64,000 bases of DNA from Pedobacter sp. MC2016-15 (GCF_026239695.1 NZ_JAPIVS010000003.1:372001-436000); one strand, 5' to 3'. Shown: positions 1 through 9,855, numbered from the stretch's first letter. A program made the numbers and translations. The notes: generated by a model from the letters alone, not told the origin.

Positions 1-1524
1 AGGTTTTTTGTACTTAGCAGCGGAGATGTCAAGTATGTAGTTTTTCTTGATGATATTATCAAAAGTAACCTCGCTTATCTCTTTCCCGGAGAATCAATCA
101 CCGGCGTATACAACATAAAGATCACCAGAAACGCAGAGCTCAACCTTCAGGACGAAATTGATGAGGACATTACTGCAGCCCTGGAAAAAGAATTGAAGAA
201 ACGTGACCTGGGCTTTGCGACGCGGTTTCTGTGTCAGCCTGGAATTCCTCTGAGACATCTGTACAGAATCATCTATACGCTCGATCTGGCAAAGGCATCA
301 GTGGTGCAGGGCGGATATTACCATAACATGAAAGATCTGAGTGGCTTTCCCTTGCAGGATGCGCATCTGAGCTATACCAGATGGCCCGCACATCAGTCGC
401 TCTTCCTCAAAAAGGATAATACGCTGTTTGAGCAGATCCTGAAGCAAGACCTGATGGTACATGTCCCTTATCAGAACTATGATCCTGTGCTCAGATTCTT
501 CAATGAGGCAGCAAACGATATTTTCGTAGAAGAGATTTATGTAACCCTGTACCGGGTGGCAGATAACTCACGGATTGCACATGCGCTGATCACTGCGGCA
601 AAAAACGGCAAAAAAGTGTCTGTAATGGTTGAATTGAAGGCACGGTTTGATGAAGCTAATAATATCAAATGGGCCGCAAGAATGAAAGCTGCAGGTGTGA
701 AGCTGATCTACAGTAGTGCCGACATGAAGGTGCATGCGAAGGTCGCACTGGTAAAAAGAACTGTCAGGGATGAAAGCCATTATATTGGCTTGCTGGCTAC
801 GGGTAATCTGAATGAATCTACGGCCCGGTTCTACACCGACCATATTCTCATGACCGCAAACCAGGACATGCTTTCCGAGCTGCAGCAGCTATTTGGTTTC
901 CTGCGCAAAAAGAAAAAGAAACCGCTGCTTGAGGATGCCATTAACTTTGAACATTTGCTGGTAGCCCAGTTTAATCTCCAGCAGAAATTCCTGAGTCTGA
1001 TAGACCGCGAAATTGACAACGCCAGAAAGGGCCTGCCCGCCGGAATGATTATCAAAATGAATAACCTCGAGGAGAAAGTGCTGATCTCAAAATTGTATGA
1101 GGCCTCTAATGCCGGCGTTAAGATTGAAATGATCGTACGCAGCGTATGCTGCCTCATTCCCGGGATTGCCGGGCAAAGCGAAAATATCACGATAAGACGT
1201 ATTGTTGACAGGTATCTGGAACATGGACGGATATTTGTATTCCATAATAACGGGAATAAGGAAGTATTTATGGGTTCGGCCGACTGGATGAACAGGAATA
1301 TCTACAGCAGAATAGAGGTTTGTTTTCCTGTATATGATACCCCTTTGAAAGCCAGACTGATAGAAATGCTTACTATACAGTTAAACGATACTGTACAAGC
1401 TGTGGAGCTGAATGCAGAATTACAGAATAACTACCTCAGCGATGAAGCTGGAATCAGTTCACAGCAGGCCTTGTATAATCTCTTAAGGGAAGCGAGTACC
1501 ACACAAAAATTGAATACGATATGA
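1..1524 (+). CDS. ppk1: Polyphosphate kinase 1, 5' end cut by window
   Basis: This enzyme reversibly moves the gamma phosphate of ATP onto inorganic polyphosphate. The reading frame is open from base 1, so the N-terminal and head domains lie outside the window; the TTG at 193 is internal. The two C-terminal phospholipase-D-like catalytic domains are present. The motif MKVHAKVALV carries the expected phospho-accepting histidine (bases 733-735), ATGNLNESTARFYTD follows, and the second conserved histidine is in RYLEHGRIFVFHN (1222-1224). The C-terminus MGSADWMNRN is typical of PPK1. The stop overlaps the next start (ATGA), so the downstream lipoprotein gene is probably translationally coupled. 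Identification is firm; only the missing 5' part is unseen. Confidence 0.95.
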   Translation, partial: RFFVLSSGDVKYVVFLDDIIKSNLAYLFPGESITGVYNIKITRNAELNLQDEIDEDITAALEKELKKRDLGFATRFLCQPGIPLRHLYRIIYTLDLAKASVVQGGYYHNMKDLSGFPLQDAHLSYTRWPAHQSLFLKKDNTLFEQILKQDLMVHVPYQNYDPVLRFFNEAANDIFVEEIYVTLYRVADNSRIAHALITAAKNGKKVSVMVELKARFDEANNIKWAARMKAAGVKLIYSSADMKVHAKVALVKRTVRDESHYIGLLATGNLNESTARFYTDHILMTANQDMLSELQQLFGFLRKKKKKPLLEDAINFEHLLVAQFNLQQKFLSLIDREIDNARKGLPAGMIIKMNNLEEKVLISKLYEASNAGVKIEMIVRSVCCLIPGIAGQSENITIRRIVDRYLEHGRIFVFHNNGNKEVFMGSADWMNRNIYSRIEVCFPVYDTPLKARLIEMLTIQLNDTVQAVELNAELQNNYLSDEAGISSQQALYNLLREASTTQKLNTI

Positions 1525-2393
1525 AAGGAATTTTCAACAAACTGATACTATATATATTACCTGTAATCATGCTCATTGGATTTTATGCCTGCAAACCATC
1601 AAAGCCCGCATTTACCAGTCCGCCGGGTTACGACCTGAATCATCCTGAAAAATTTAATATGCCTGAAAGTTTATTGGAGATATCAGGCATTGCATTTTAC
1701 AAAGACAAAAGCGATACCGTTTACTCTATACAGGATGAGGATGGCCGGTTGTTCAGGCAGGCCTGGATGAACAAAAAGCAGAAACATGTGGTCTTCGGAA
1801 AGAAAGGTGACTATGAGGATCTGGCTATTTTAAACGAGACCGTAATGGTGCTGGAAAGTGATGGTACGCTTTATGTTTTTCCTTTTGCTGACGCCACAAA
1901 AGAGAAAGTACAAGACATCAAAATCTTTAAAAAAATAATTCCTAAAGGAGAGTATGAGAGTATCTACGCCGATAACCAAACCAACCAGGTATATCTGCTT
2001 TGCAAGAACTGTAAGGATGATAAAAAAGATAAGTCCATGTCAGGCTCCATCTTCACATATAACCCCGCAAAGAAAGAGCTCATTCCTTCAGGTGAATTTT
2101 CAATGGACCTTTCCGGCATGATCAAAAAGGAAGAGATACTCAAAACAGGTTTGAAAGCTTCTGCATTGACCAGAGACCCGCATTCAGGCGAGTGGTATAT
2201 CCTTTCTTCAGTAAATAAAGTATTGGTAGTGGCCACTCCCGACTGGAAAGTGAAAAGTGTTCACCGTTTAAATTCCTCCCAGTTCAATCAACCTGAAGGG
2301 CTGGCATTTGACAACGAAATGAATTTATATATATCAAATGAGGGCGACGAGTTGTCGGCCGGAAATATCCTGAAGTTTAAACGTAAACCCTAA
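1521..2393 (+). CDS. Lipoprotein, SdiA-regulated / phytase-like beta-propeller
   Basis: The protein is 290 residues. A signal peptide ends in a lipobox (FYAC, Cys24), so it should be lipid-anchored in the cell envelope. The rest resembles the SdiA-regulated or esterase-like phytase propeller family: ISGIAFYKDKSDTVYSIQDEDG near residue 55 and NQPEGLAFDNEMNLYISNE near the C-terminus are the repeated blade signatures. Members of this fold hydrolyse or bind phosphorylated or ester substrates, but no substrate can be assigned here. It overlaps the ppk1 stop by 4 bases and lies 4 bases before the GAF gene, which suggests an operon tied to phosphate or envelope physiology. The fold is fairly likely; the activity is unknown. 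Confidence 0.7.
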   Translation: MKGIFNKLILYILPVIMLIGFYACKPSKPAFTSPPGYDLNHPEKFNMPESLLEISGIAFYKDKSDTVYSIQDEDGRLFRQAWMNKKQKHVVFGKKGDYEDLAILNETVMVLESDGTLYVFPFADATKEKVQDIKIFKKIIPKGEYESIYADNQTNQVYLLCKNCKDDKKDKSMSGSIFTYNPAKKELIPSGEFSMDLSGMIKKEEILKTGLKASALTRDPHSGEWYILSSVNKVLVVATPDWKVKSVHRLNSSQFNQPEGLAFDNEMNLYISNEGDELSAGNILKFKRKP

Positions 2394-2397
2394 TCAG

Positions 2398-4761
2398 ATG
2401 CAGGCGATAATTTTAGACTTGAATAAATCCATTTGCGGTGCCGGCGAAGAGGCAATTGGAACTGATATTCAGTTTTCATTACGTCCTTTCATAGATTTTC
2501 TCAAAGAAAAACGCAGGGAGGAAAAAACAGCAAAGGTCAATTTTTACAATTATTTACTGGAACAGTTTTCAGTATATCCTGAATTGCAGTTTCCTGTACC
2601 AACTGGCGATACTGCAAAATACAATCACTTGTATGAGTTGATATATACTGCATTATCTCCTATCATCAATGATGAGGAAGAGCAGCTGTGGGCACTGGGA
2701 AGACCGGTTTCGCCCTGTTTCTATTACGGTACCAATGCCTTTTACGCCGTATTGCTGGGTAAGGATGGTGCGTTGAAACATAATATTGCATTGCCTTCAA
2801 AAGAGGTAATGGAACAAAGTAAACTCAGGAATTTTTACAACCTGATCCTCAGGAAGTTCTACGACTTTACCCTTGGGGGACATCAGGATACGATTAAATC
2901 AGTCGTTGATCAGGATACACATCTCGTGAGGTATTACCGGATGAATATCGATAACCGCTTCCTTGAAATCACAGCTAATACCGATCTGCCGGAATTATCA
3001 GTAGAGCGGGTGAAAGAATACCTCGATGATGAAAGTTCAAGTCTGGATATGCTGGCCAGGCTTCTGCCTCCCTCGATGTTCCGATTTGAAGGGCTTTCCA
3101 TTGTGAGTCTGGTAGATGTCACTGCTGAATATGCATTGGAAGCTATCAAGAATACGATCATTGAACACAATCAATGTCTTGAAGGTTGGAATAACTCAAC
3201 AATTGTAACGGCACTGAAGTCGCTCGTAGGTACGCCAACGATAGAATTTAGCCTGCTGCCTTATATGAAGCTGAACCAAAAGACCTTGCTGTACAGCCAT
3301 GAAGGTTTTGAAAGCATCATTATCAAACAGGCAAAGCGCAACGGACTGCCTGAAAGTGAATACACTTTTCTTGCTGATAATTTTGTAGCACACCCGCGGA
3401 GACTGGTCTTTACTGACATGTCGAAGGTCGATACCGAAGAATTTCCATTGCTGAGACTCCTCAAAGATAGTGGCATTCAATCGTACGGACTCTTTCCATT
3501 GTACTATAACGCAAAGCTGGTGGGATGCCTTGAATTATATTCCTATGAATCCCTTGCCTTTAATGGTAGCATTCTTTCTAACATTGAAGCCGCATTTCCA
3601 TTGCTTGCCCAGTTGTATCAAAATATTATCGTCGATTTCAACAACGAAATCAATGCGATCATCACCGATAAATTTACGGCACTGCAGCCCTCGGTGCAAT
3701 GGCGTTTTATTCAGGTGGCCTATCAGTACATGAAATCCGGTGGCGCTGAAAAGAATCTTCCTGTAGATCCGGTTTTGTTTAAAGATGTTCATCCTTTTTA
3801 CGGAGCGATTGATATCCGCAATTCCAGCATCGAACGTAACCTGATGATCAGAAGAGACCTGTATGCTCATTTTGAAGTTCTGGAAGTTACCCTGGAACAC
3901 CTCAAAACGAAAATTCCGCAGGATTTTACAGAGGACTTTCCAAAGCAGAAGTCGGTATGGGACCACAGAAGTTTCGATGAAATGTCTGACCGCGAGATCA
4001 TGAAAACTGACGATTACCTGCAGCGGCAGCTTCCTTCATATTTCAATATGCTGAAAGATCAGCATCCTCAAGCTTCGGATCTGATCGACGAATATTTTAA
4101 CCAGACAAAGCCGGGAAGCAAGATCTATGAAAACCGCGACAACTATGAACTGAGCATGCAAATGATCAATCATGCACTGAACCGGCAGCTGGATGAATTT
4201 AATGCTGAGCTTCAGGAGCTCTATCCCTGCTACTTTGAAAAGTTCAGAACCGATGGTGTTGAATTTGATATTTATCTGGGCCAGTCGATCACTCCCGATC
4301 AGCAATTCGACCGTCACTACCTAACGGATTTCCGCTACAGACAACTGAAAGCCATTGCCGAAATTACACAGGTAACGGGAAACCTGACGCCTCATTTACC
4401 TATACCGCTGGAAACGACACAGCTGATCTTTGTTTATGATAAGTTGATAGATATCGGTTTCCGCCTGGATGAACAACGCTTTGATGTGGAGGGCAGCTAT
4501 AACATCCGGTACCAGATGGTAAAGAAAAGAATAGACAAGGCACACCTGATAGAAAGTACCGAACGGATTACTCAACCGGGGAAAATTGCGATTGTTTATT
4601 TCAATCCTGCTGAAGCTCAGGAATATTTAGGTTATATTCACCGTTTGCAGGATCAAAACTTGCTAACCAGCCTGGTAGAATACATCGATGTAGAAGAATT
4701 ACAGGGAGTAGAAGGCTTGAAGGCATTACGTGTTGAAGTAGCAATGAACAATAGGGCATAA
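2398..4761 (+). CDS. Large GAF-domain protein of unknown role
   Basis: The protein is 787 residues with no signal peptide or membrane segment visible, so it is probably cytoplasmic. Residues about 255-430 look like a GAF sensor domain: an STIVTALKSLVG helix, a central RLVFTDMSKVD strand, then QSYGLFPLYYNAKLVGCLELYS. No output domain (kinase, cyclase, helix-turn-helix) is recognisable in the long helical C-terminal half. Proteins of this layout seem common in Bacteroidetes, but I know of no established function. It sits 4 bases after the phytase-like gene and 10 bases before the outer-membrane gene, in the ppk1 run. It could be a small-molecule-responsive scaffold; that is inference only. Confidence 0.6.
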   Translation: MQAIILDLNKSICGAGEEAIGTDIQFSLRPFIDFLKEKRREEKTAKVNFYNYLLEQFSVYPELQFPVPTGDTAKYNHLYELIYTALSPIINDEEEQLWALGRPVSPCFYYGTNAFYAVLLGKDGALKHNIALPSKEVMEQSKLRNFYNLILRKFYDFTLGGHQDTIKSVVDQDTHLVRYYRMNIDNRFLEITANTDLPELSVERVKEYLDDESSSLDMLARLLPPSMFRFEGLSIVSLVDVTAEYALEAIKNTIIEHNQCLEGWNNSTIVTALKSLVGTPTIEFSLLPYMKLNQKTLLYSHEGFESIIIKQAKRNGLPESEYTFLADNFVAHPRRLVFTDMSKVDTEEFPLLRLLKDSGIQSYGLFPLYYNAKLVGCLELYSYESLAFNGSILSNIEAAFPLLAQLYQNIIVDFNNEINAIITDKFTALQPSVQWRFIQVAYQYMKSGGAEKNLPVDPVLFKDVHPFYGAIDIRNSSIERNLMIRRDLYAHFEVLEVTLEHLKTKIPQDFTEDFPKQKSVWDHRSFDEMSDREIMKTDDYLQRQLPSYFNMLKDQHPQASDLIDEYFNQTKPGSKIYENRDNYELSMQMINHALNRQLDEFNAELQELYPCYFEKFRTDGVEFDIYLGQSITPDQQFDRHYLTDFRYRQLKAIAEITQVTGNLTPHLPIPLETTQLIFVYDKLIDIGFRLDEQRFDVEGSYNIRYQMVKKRIDKAHLIESTERITQPGKIAIVYFNPAEAQEYLGYIHRLQDQNLLTSLVEYIDVEELQGVEGLKALRVEVAMNNRA

Positions 4762-4771
4762 TAAGATATAC

Positions 4772-7381
4772 ATGGTTTTCAGGAAGATTAAGATTAGTTT
4801 ATTGGCGATTGTCTTTTATACAGGCTTGCCCTGTATGGCTGTAGCCCAGCAGTTTCAGAGCAGGGACTCGATCACCATTGCTATCTCTCCCGTTTACGAC
4901 TCTGTAAGTAAGGCACACCGCTTTTTTTTTGGTGAGAGCTACCGAAAACTCTGGGCAACGCCTGTCAAAATAAGGATCATAGATCTCCAGAAAGAAAGAG
5001 GAGGGATGAAGATCCTGAAACTGGGTGGCGGAAATCAAACGCGTTCCCTGCAACTGAAGGATGCCTCGGGCACCGAATGGGCACTGAGGACTGTTCAGAA
5101 ATACCCCGAGCGAGGCTTGCCGGAAAACCTGAGGGCAACAATTGCCAAAGATATTGTACAGGACCAGATTGCTACCAATCATCCTTTTGGATCATTGATC
5201 GTGCCGCCACTGGCAGACCTGCTGGACATTCCCCATGCGCATCCGGAAGTGGTCTATGTGGGGGATGACCCCGGCCTGGAGGAATATAGAAAAGATTTTG
5301 CCAATGCTGTATATCTCATTGAGGAACGGTCGCCAATAGGCCGGGAGGAAAGTGATAATACGCTGAAGGTTGAGCGCAAGCTCGAGGAAGATAATGATCA
5401 CTATGTAGATCAGAAACTTCTGCTCAGGGCCAGACTGCTGGATTTTATTATTGGCGACTGGGACCGGCATGAAGATAACTGGCGCTGGTTAAAGGAAGAA
5501 GATAAAAAAGGAGATAAGGTTTATATCCCTGTCCCCAAAGATCGTGATAAGGTATTTTACAGTACCTCAGGCGTATTGCCATGGGTGCTTTCACATCAAT
5601 GGCTCAAAGCTAACTTACAGCCTTATCAGGCTGAAATCAGAGCGATTGATCAGTACAATTTCAATCAGCAGAACTTTGACCGGTATTTCCTGAATGCACT
5701 ATCAGAAAAGGACTGGAGAGAGGAGCTGAAATATGTGCAGGGTAAAATCACGAATGAGGAATTACGTAAGGCAATGAAGAAAATTCCTGCTGATATATTT
5801 GCCCAGGGAGGTGAGGAAACACTCAAAATCATGATTGCCAGAAAGGATAACCTTAATAAAACGGCGCTCGACTACTACCGCTTTTTATCAAAAACTGTAG
5901 AGATTACTACTTCCGGCAAAAAGGAGTACTTTGAAATCAAACATCAGAAAGATGGAGATATTGAAGTAACAATCAACAATATCAAAAAGGATGGTGATAA
6001 GGGTAGGAAAGTCTATCACCGTACTTTCGACCATAGACTTACACAAGAAATCAGGCTGTATGGCATGGCGGGTGAGGATGTATTTGATGTGAAAGGGAAA
6101 ACAAAATCCCCGATTACCGTGCGACTGGTAGGGGGAGATGATAAAGATACTTTTAAGGTAAATCCAGACCTTGATGCCAGGGCAAAAACCTATGTTTACG
6201 ACCGCATAGATGAGGAGAATGTACTGCCTGCCTCCTCAGTGGCAAAACTGCGTTTGTCTAAAGACACGGCTGTCAACCAGCATAAATTCAATTATATCTA
6301 TGACCAGTTTGGTCCACTGTTTCATCTCAATTACAGTGTCGACCGCGGTATTCAGCCTGGAGTAGGCCTGATTATACAAAAGCAGGGTTTCAGAAAATAT
6401 CCATATGGCTCCAAACAGGAGTTCTGGGTAGATTACTCCACCGGTAGAAAGGCATTTATCCTCAGCTATAACGGAGATTTTAAAAAGGTAGTCGGCGACT
6501 ATAATTTTAAAATCAATGCGCAATTGCTGGGACCCCATAACCTGAGTAACTTCTTCGGACTGGGTAATGAAACGGCATTTATTCAGCACGACATCGAAGG
6601 ACCAGGTGAAGATGATGAGATCGACAGGGGGATTTCTTATTACAGGAACCGCTATGATTATTTTACTGCCGATTTTCAGTTGTACAAAAATCTGAATAAA
6701 TGGACCATTGGCGCAGGTTTAACAACAGAATACTATACCAGCAGCAGAGCTGCAAATGATGAAAGGTTCCTTAAAGATTTTGATCTCACTAATCCTGAAG
6801 AAGCTGTTTTTAATGACCAGTCTTACCTGGGCCTTGTTACTCAGATTAATTACGATTCGAGAGATAATGCGGCAATTCCTAAAAAAGGGCTGTACTGGAA
6901 CACCAGGATTTCAGGAAGTCAGCAGCTCAATGGCGACTACGACCGCTATGGTAAGCTGCAGACGGAGTTCCGTGCGTATTTTAATCCCGGCAAAGGTGGT
7001 TTTGTCATCGCAAACCGTGTAGGTGGTGGCACTACATTTGGCAACCCAGAATACTTTCAGCTTATGCAGCTAGGTGGTGTTCACAATCTCCGCGGCTATC
7101 ACAGCAACCGTTTTTCCGGCAGGACTATGGCTTATGAAAGTCTTGATCTGCGGATGAAACTGTTTGATTTTGCTTCCTACATTGTTCCGGGGTCACTGGG
7201 AGTACTGGCATTCAATGACGTAGGCAGGGTATGGTATCCGGGCCAGTCTTCGGATAAATGGCATTACGCTTATGGCGGTGGTATATACATTGTGCCCGCT
7301 GAACTGATCCTGATTCAGGCTGCGGTTGGAATATCCAAAGAAAGTACTCTGCCTTATATTTCTGTTGGATTTAACTTCTAA
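4772..7381 (+). CDS. Outer-membrane Omp85-like barrel with kinase-like periplasmic domain
   Basis: The protein is 869 residues. A signal peptide ends near residue 25 (AVAQQ). Residues about 80-265 carry an order of motifs recalling atypical kinases: glycine-rich LGGGNQTRSLQL, a strand ending in ALRTVQK (Lys110), a catalytic-loop-like GDWDRHEDNW (Asp231, Asn236), then KDRDKVF (Asp257, Asp259). The C-terminal half, from about residue 500, is a beta-barrel of the BamA/TamA/ShlB type: HNLRGY matches the conserved L6 loop motif, and the chain ends in VGFNF with the terminal Phe of outer-membrane proteins. It is the last gene of the ppk1 run. The barrel call is solid. The kinase-like call rests on motif reading only. 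Confidence 0.75.
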   Translation: MVFRKIKISLLAIVFYTGLPCMAVAQQFQSRDSITIAISPVYDSVSKAHRFFFGESYRKLWATPVKIRIIDLQKERGGMKILKLGGGNQTRSLQLKDASGTEWALRTVQKYPERGLPENLRATIAKDIVQDQIATNHPFGSLIVPPLADLLDIPHAHPEVVYVGDDPGLEEYRKDFANAVYLIEERSPIGREESDNTLKVERKLEEDNDHYVDQKLLLRARLLDFIIGDWDRHEDNWRWLKEEDKKGDKVYIPVPKDRDKVFYSTSGVLPWVLSHQWLKANLQPYQAEIRAIDQYNFNQQNFDRYFLNALSEKDWREELKYVQGKITNEELRKAMKKIPADIFAQGGEETLKIMIARKDNLNKTALDYYRFLSKTVEITTSGKKEYFEIKHQKDGDIEVTINNIKKDGDKGRKVYHRTFDHRLTQEIRLYGMAGEDVFDVKGKTKSPITVRLVGGDDKDTFKVNPDLDARAKTYVYDRIDEENVLPASSVAKLRLSKDTAVNQHKFNYIYDQFGPLFHLNYSVDRGIQPGVGLIIQKQGFRKYPYGSKQEFWVDYSTGRKAFILSYNGDFKKVVGDYNFKINAQLLGPHNLSNFFGLGNETAFIQHDIEGPGEDDEIDRGISYYRNRYDYFTADFQLYKNLNKWTIGAGLTTEYYTSSRAANDERFLKDFDLTNPEEAVFNDQSYLGLVTQINYDSRDNAAIPKKGLYWNTRISGSQQLNGDYDRYGKLQTEFRAYFNPGKGGFVIANRVGGGTTFGNPEYFQLMQLGGVHNLRGYHSNRFSGRTMAYESLDLRMKLFDFASYIVPGSLGVLAFNDVGRVWYPGQSSDKWHYAYGGGIYIVPAELILIQAAVGISKESTLPYISVGFNF

Positions 7382-7383
7382 AA

Positions 7384-7418
7384 ATTGGTATTGCCTCTGC
7401 AGGCAATACCAATCAGAC
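7384..7418. terminator. Convergent hairpin terminator
   Basis: A perfect 13-bp stem (ATTGGTATTGCCT, 7384-7396; complement 7401-7413) has a 4-base loop. It sits between two convergent genes. Read on the minus strand the stem is followed by a run of T, so it best serves the lipoprotein gene at 7419-8225. On the plus strand the T-run is poor. Confidence 0.75.
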
Positions 7419-8225
7419 TTACTTAAGGGTTTTGTAGGATACTTTGTAGCTCAGCTTTGTGCCGCTGATCTGTGAACTGATGGTCTCGGGGTACTGATCT
7501 GCGTTGTAGGTATAGGCAAAGAACTGATCACCCGAAGGGGCCAGGGGATAAGTACTGGCGCTGATATTATTCACCGAAGAATGAAATAGGTTGTTCTGTG
7601 CTTCAATGGCAAATAGCCAGCTATACCTCACGTTTTTGAACAGCCCGTTTTTATCATCATAACTGTAATTTGCCCGCACAATCCCACTATCGCTCTGTTC
7701 ACTTAAGAGGTTCCCATTGTCAGCATAAACTCTCTTCTCGGTACCTTTGAATTTTTCGCGTTCATTTTCCGTCACGTAGTAACTGATTGTAGCGATTTTG
7801 GAATCGCTCTGATAGGATATTTCAAATTTGCTTAGCATGGTGGCGCCGGCAGGCGAGGGTTTGTATTTTGTGCCCCTGATAATCCGCCCCTTATCATCTA
7901 CTTTATATTGGGTGAAAGCGGTTTCCTTCGCCCCGGTATAATAATGGAACATTTCAGGCTGACCAGAGGCACTAAGTTCTAATATTGTACTGCTGCCATC
8001 TCCGTACTCAATCTTGTTAAGGGAAAAATCCGTGGTGTAACTAAATGTCATTTTTGCTGATCCTGTACCCATGCTGGTCGGAACTAACCTGTTTTGAGGT
8101 TGGACAATGACGGGGTTTGCTGCACCGGGAATCTGCTCAGATTGCTGAACATCTTTTTTACATGCTATTGGCAGGAGGCATCCTGCAGCGAGGAATACCG
8201 AAAGAATTTTTAGATAAATTTTCAT
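7419..8225 (-). CDS. Hypothetical lipoprotein, DUF4595-like
   Basis: The protein is 268 residues. A signal peptide with lipobox PIAC (Cys22) is followed by KK, so it is an envelope lipoprotein. The body has repeated Tyr-rich strands such as ANYSYDDKNGLFKNVRYSW and FAYTYNADQYPETI, the pattern seen in Bacteroidetes DUF4595-type lipoproteins, which are related to RHS/YD-like beta structures. No catalytic residues can be proposed. It is a single gene, convergent with the barrel gene and divergent from glgA. The family assignment is by pattern and is moderate; the function is unknown. Confidence 0.6.
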   Translation of the reverse strand: MKIYLKILSVFLAAGCLLPIACKKDVQQSEQIPGAANPVIVQPQNRLVPTSMGTGSAKMTFSYTTDFSLNKIEYGDGSSTILELSASGQPEMFHYYTGAKETAFTQYKVDDKGRIIRGTKYKPSPAGATMLSKFEISYQSDSKIATISYYVTENEREKFKGTEKRVYADNGNLLSEQSDSGIVRANYSYDDKNGLFKNVRYSWLFAIEAQNNLFHSSVNNISASTYPLAPSGDQFFAYTYNADQYPETISSQISGTKLSYKVSYKTLK

Positions 8226-8383
8226 ATTCGTAATAGTTAAGTTAATTGATTTCTAACTTAATCCCGTTTGTATGAATGTTGGTTATTTATTTAAAAAAAA
8301 TCGTCCCTCATATTCTTTTATTCCGTGCAGGTTTATTTTAAAATAATCAAACAAAATGTCGTTTTATCCGGTTATAACTCATA

Positions 8384-8414
8384 TTTTGATCTCAAATTTT
8401 GTTCAGTTTCTTTG
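8384..8414 (+). promoter_or_regulatory. Putative glgA promoter (Bacteroidetes type)
   Basis: TTTTG (8384-8388) is followed after 18 bases by TTTCTTTG (8407-8414), one mismatch from the Bacteroidetes -7 consensus TAnnTTTG. The spacing fits the family. The ATG at 8436 would follow a leader of about 15 bases. Confidence 0.4.
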
Positions 8415-8435
8415 CCCCCCATCTTTAAAATTATT

Positions 8436-9842
8436 ATGGAAATAATTCACTTGAGTGCAGAATGTTATCCGGTCGCCAAGGTTGGCGGACTGGGCGATGT
8501 TGTTGGTGCTCTGCCAAAATATCAGAATAAACTCGGACACTTTGCTAAAGTGGTCATGCCGGCTTACAACAACCGTTTTCTATGGGACAACGAGTTTGAA
8601 GTGGTCTATGATGCCTGGGTTAATCTGGGACGTCAGGCATTTCCTGTACGTATCCTCAGGGAAAAAACCAATAAACTGGGGTTTGACCTGTATCTCGTTC
8701 AGATTACAGGATTAATGGATAGGGAAGGCGTGTATGGATACGGTGATGATACCGAGCGTTTCCTGGCTTACCAGATTGCAGTGCTCGACTGGATCAATCA
8801 GTGGGAACACCGTCCTGATGTCATCCACTGCCACGACCACCATACTGGCCTGGTACCATTCATGACCGCAAATTGTGAGCGTTATAAAGATCTGAACCAG
8901 ATACCAACGATACTCACTATCCACAACGCCCAGTATCAGGGACAATTTGGATGGGATAAATTACATTATCTGCCTGCTTTTGATCTCTGGAAGTCGGGTT
9001 TACTGGAATGGAGAAATGCCATCAATCCGCTCGCTTCAGCTATAAAATGTGCGTGGCGGGTAACTACCGTCTCCCCAAGTTATCTCGATGAATTAAGTCA
9101 GCAAGCCAATGGCCTCGAAAGCCTGCTCAGGTGGGAACGTGGCAAATCTTCTGGCATCCTCAATGGCATAGATAATGAGGTCTGGGATCCTGCAAAAGAT
9201 CCTATGCTGGAAAAAACTTACAATCTTAGGACAGTAGATAGTGGCAAGAAAGCAAACAAAGCGGCCTTATGTGCTGTTTTTAACCTGGACCCCTCAAAAC
9301 CACTGTTTACTTTTATCGGCAGACTTGTAGGTGAGAAGGGGGCGGATTTGTTACCGGATATTTTTCACAATGCACTTGCGCATAGCAGGGGAAATATCAA
9401 TATTCTTGTTTTGGGGTCAGGTGACCCGGTGGTGGAAAGGAAATTATCAGAACTTCATCAGTGGTTTTCAGGTAATTATAATGCTTACATCGGGTACAAT
9501 GAAAAGTTGTCTCATCAGATTTATGCGGGAGCAGATTTCCTGCTGATGCCATCGAGGGTTGAGCCCTGCGGACTTAACCAGATGTACGCCTTAAGATATG
9601 GAACTGTTCCAATCGTGAGGAGGATCGGTGGATTGAGAGATACCGTAACAGATATCGGAGACGGGGGATTTGGAATTTGTCATGACCAAACCAGCGTTTG
9701 GGATGTTGGTCAGGCAATGGGAAGGGCTTATGAGCTTTACAAGGATAAAAAAAGAATGAAGGGTATCCTTAAATATAGTATGCAACTGGATCATTCCTGG
9801 GATAAGGCAGCCCAACAATATATAGATACATACCAAATGTAA
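8436..9842 (+). CDS. glgA: Glycogen synthase (ADP-glucose type, GT5)
   Basis: GlgA extends alpha-1,4-glucan from ADP-glucose. The ATG at 8436 (MEIIHLSAECYPVAKVGGLG) was chosen over a GTG at 8325. It puts the nucleotide-sugar-binding KVGGLGDVVGALPK near residue 15, as in the family, gives a normal length of 468 residues, and the extra upstream codons would overlap the promoter. The second Rossmann domain carries TFIGRLVGEKG, and the active-site region PSRVEPCGLNQMYALRYGTVP is intact. glgC follows after 13 bases, so the two form an operon that activates glucose-1-phosphate and polymerises it. No branching enzyme or phosphorylase is present in the window. Confidence 0.93.
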   Translation: MEIIHLSAECYPVAKVGGLGDVVGALPKYQNKLGHFAKVVMPAYNNRFLWDNEFEVVYDAWVNLGRQAFPVRILREKTNKLGFDLYLVQITGLMDREGVYGYGDDTERFLAYQIAVLDWINQWEHRPDVIHCHDHHTGLVPFMTANCERYKDLNQIPTILTIHNAQYQGQFGWDKLHYLPAFDLWKSGLLEWRNAINPLASAIKCAWRVTTVSPSYLDELSQQANGLESLLRWERGKSSGILNGIDNEVWDPAKDPMLEKTYNLRTVDSGKKANKAALCAVFNLDPSKPLFTFIGRLVGEKGADLLPDIFHNALAHSRGNINILVLGSGDPVVERKLSELHQWFSGNYNAYIGYNEKLSHQIYAGADFLLMPSRVEPCGLNQMYALRYGTVPIVRRIGGLRDTVTDIGDGGFGICHDQTSVWDVGQAMGRAYELYKDKKRMKGILKYSMQLDHSWDKAAQQYIDTYQM

Positions 9843-9855
9843 ATTTAATAATTAT

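Noticed and set aside
8325..8435. GTG start adding 37 residues to GlgA
   Set aside because: The extra part is unlike any GlgA N-terminus and covers the likely promoter; the ATG at 8436 fits the family start exactly.
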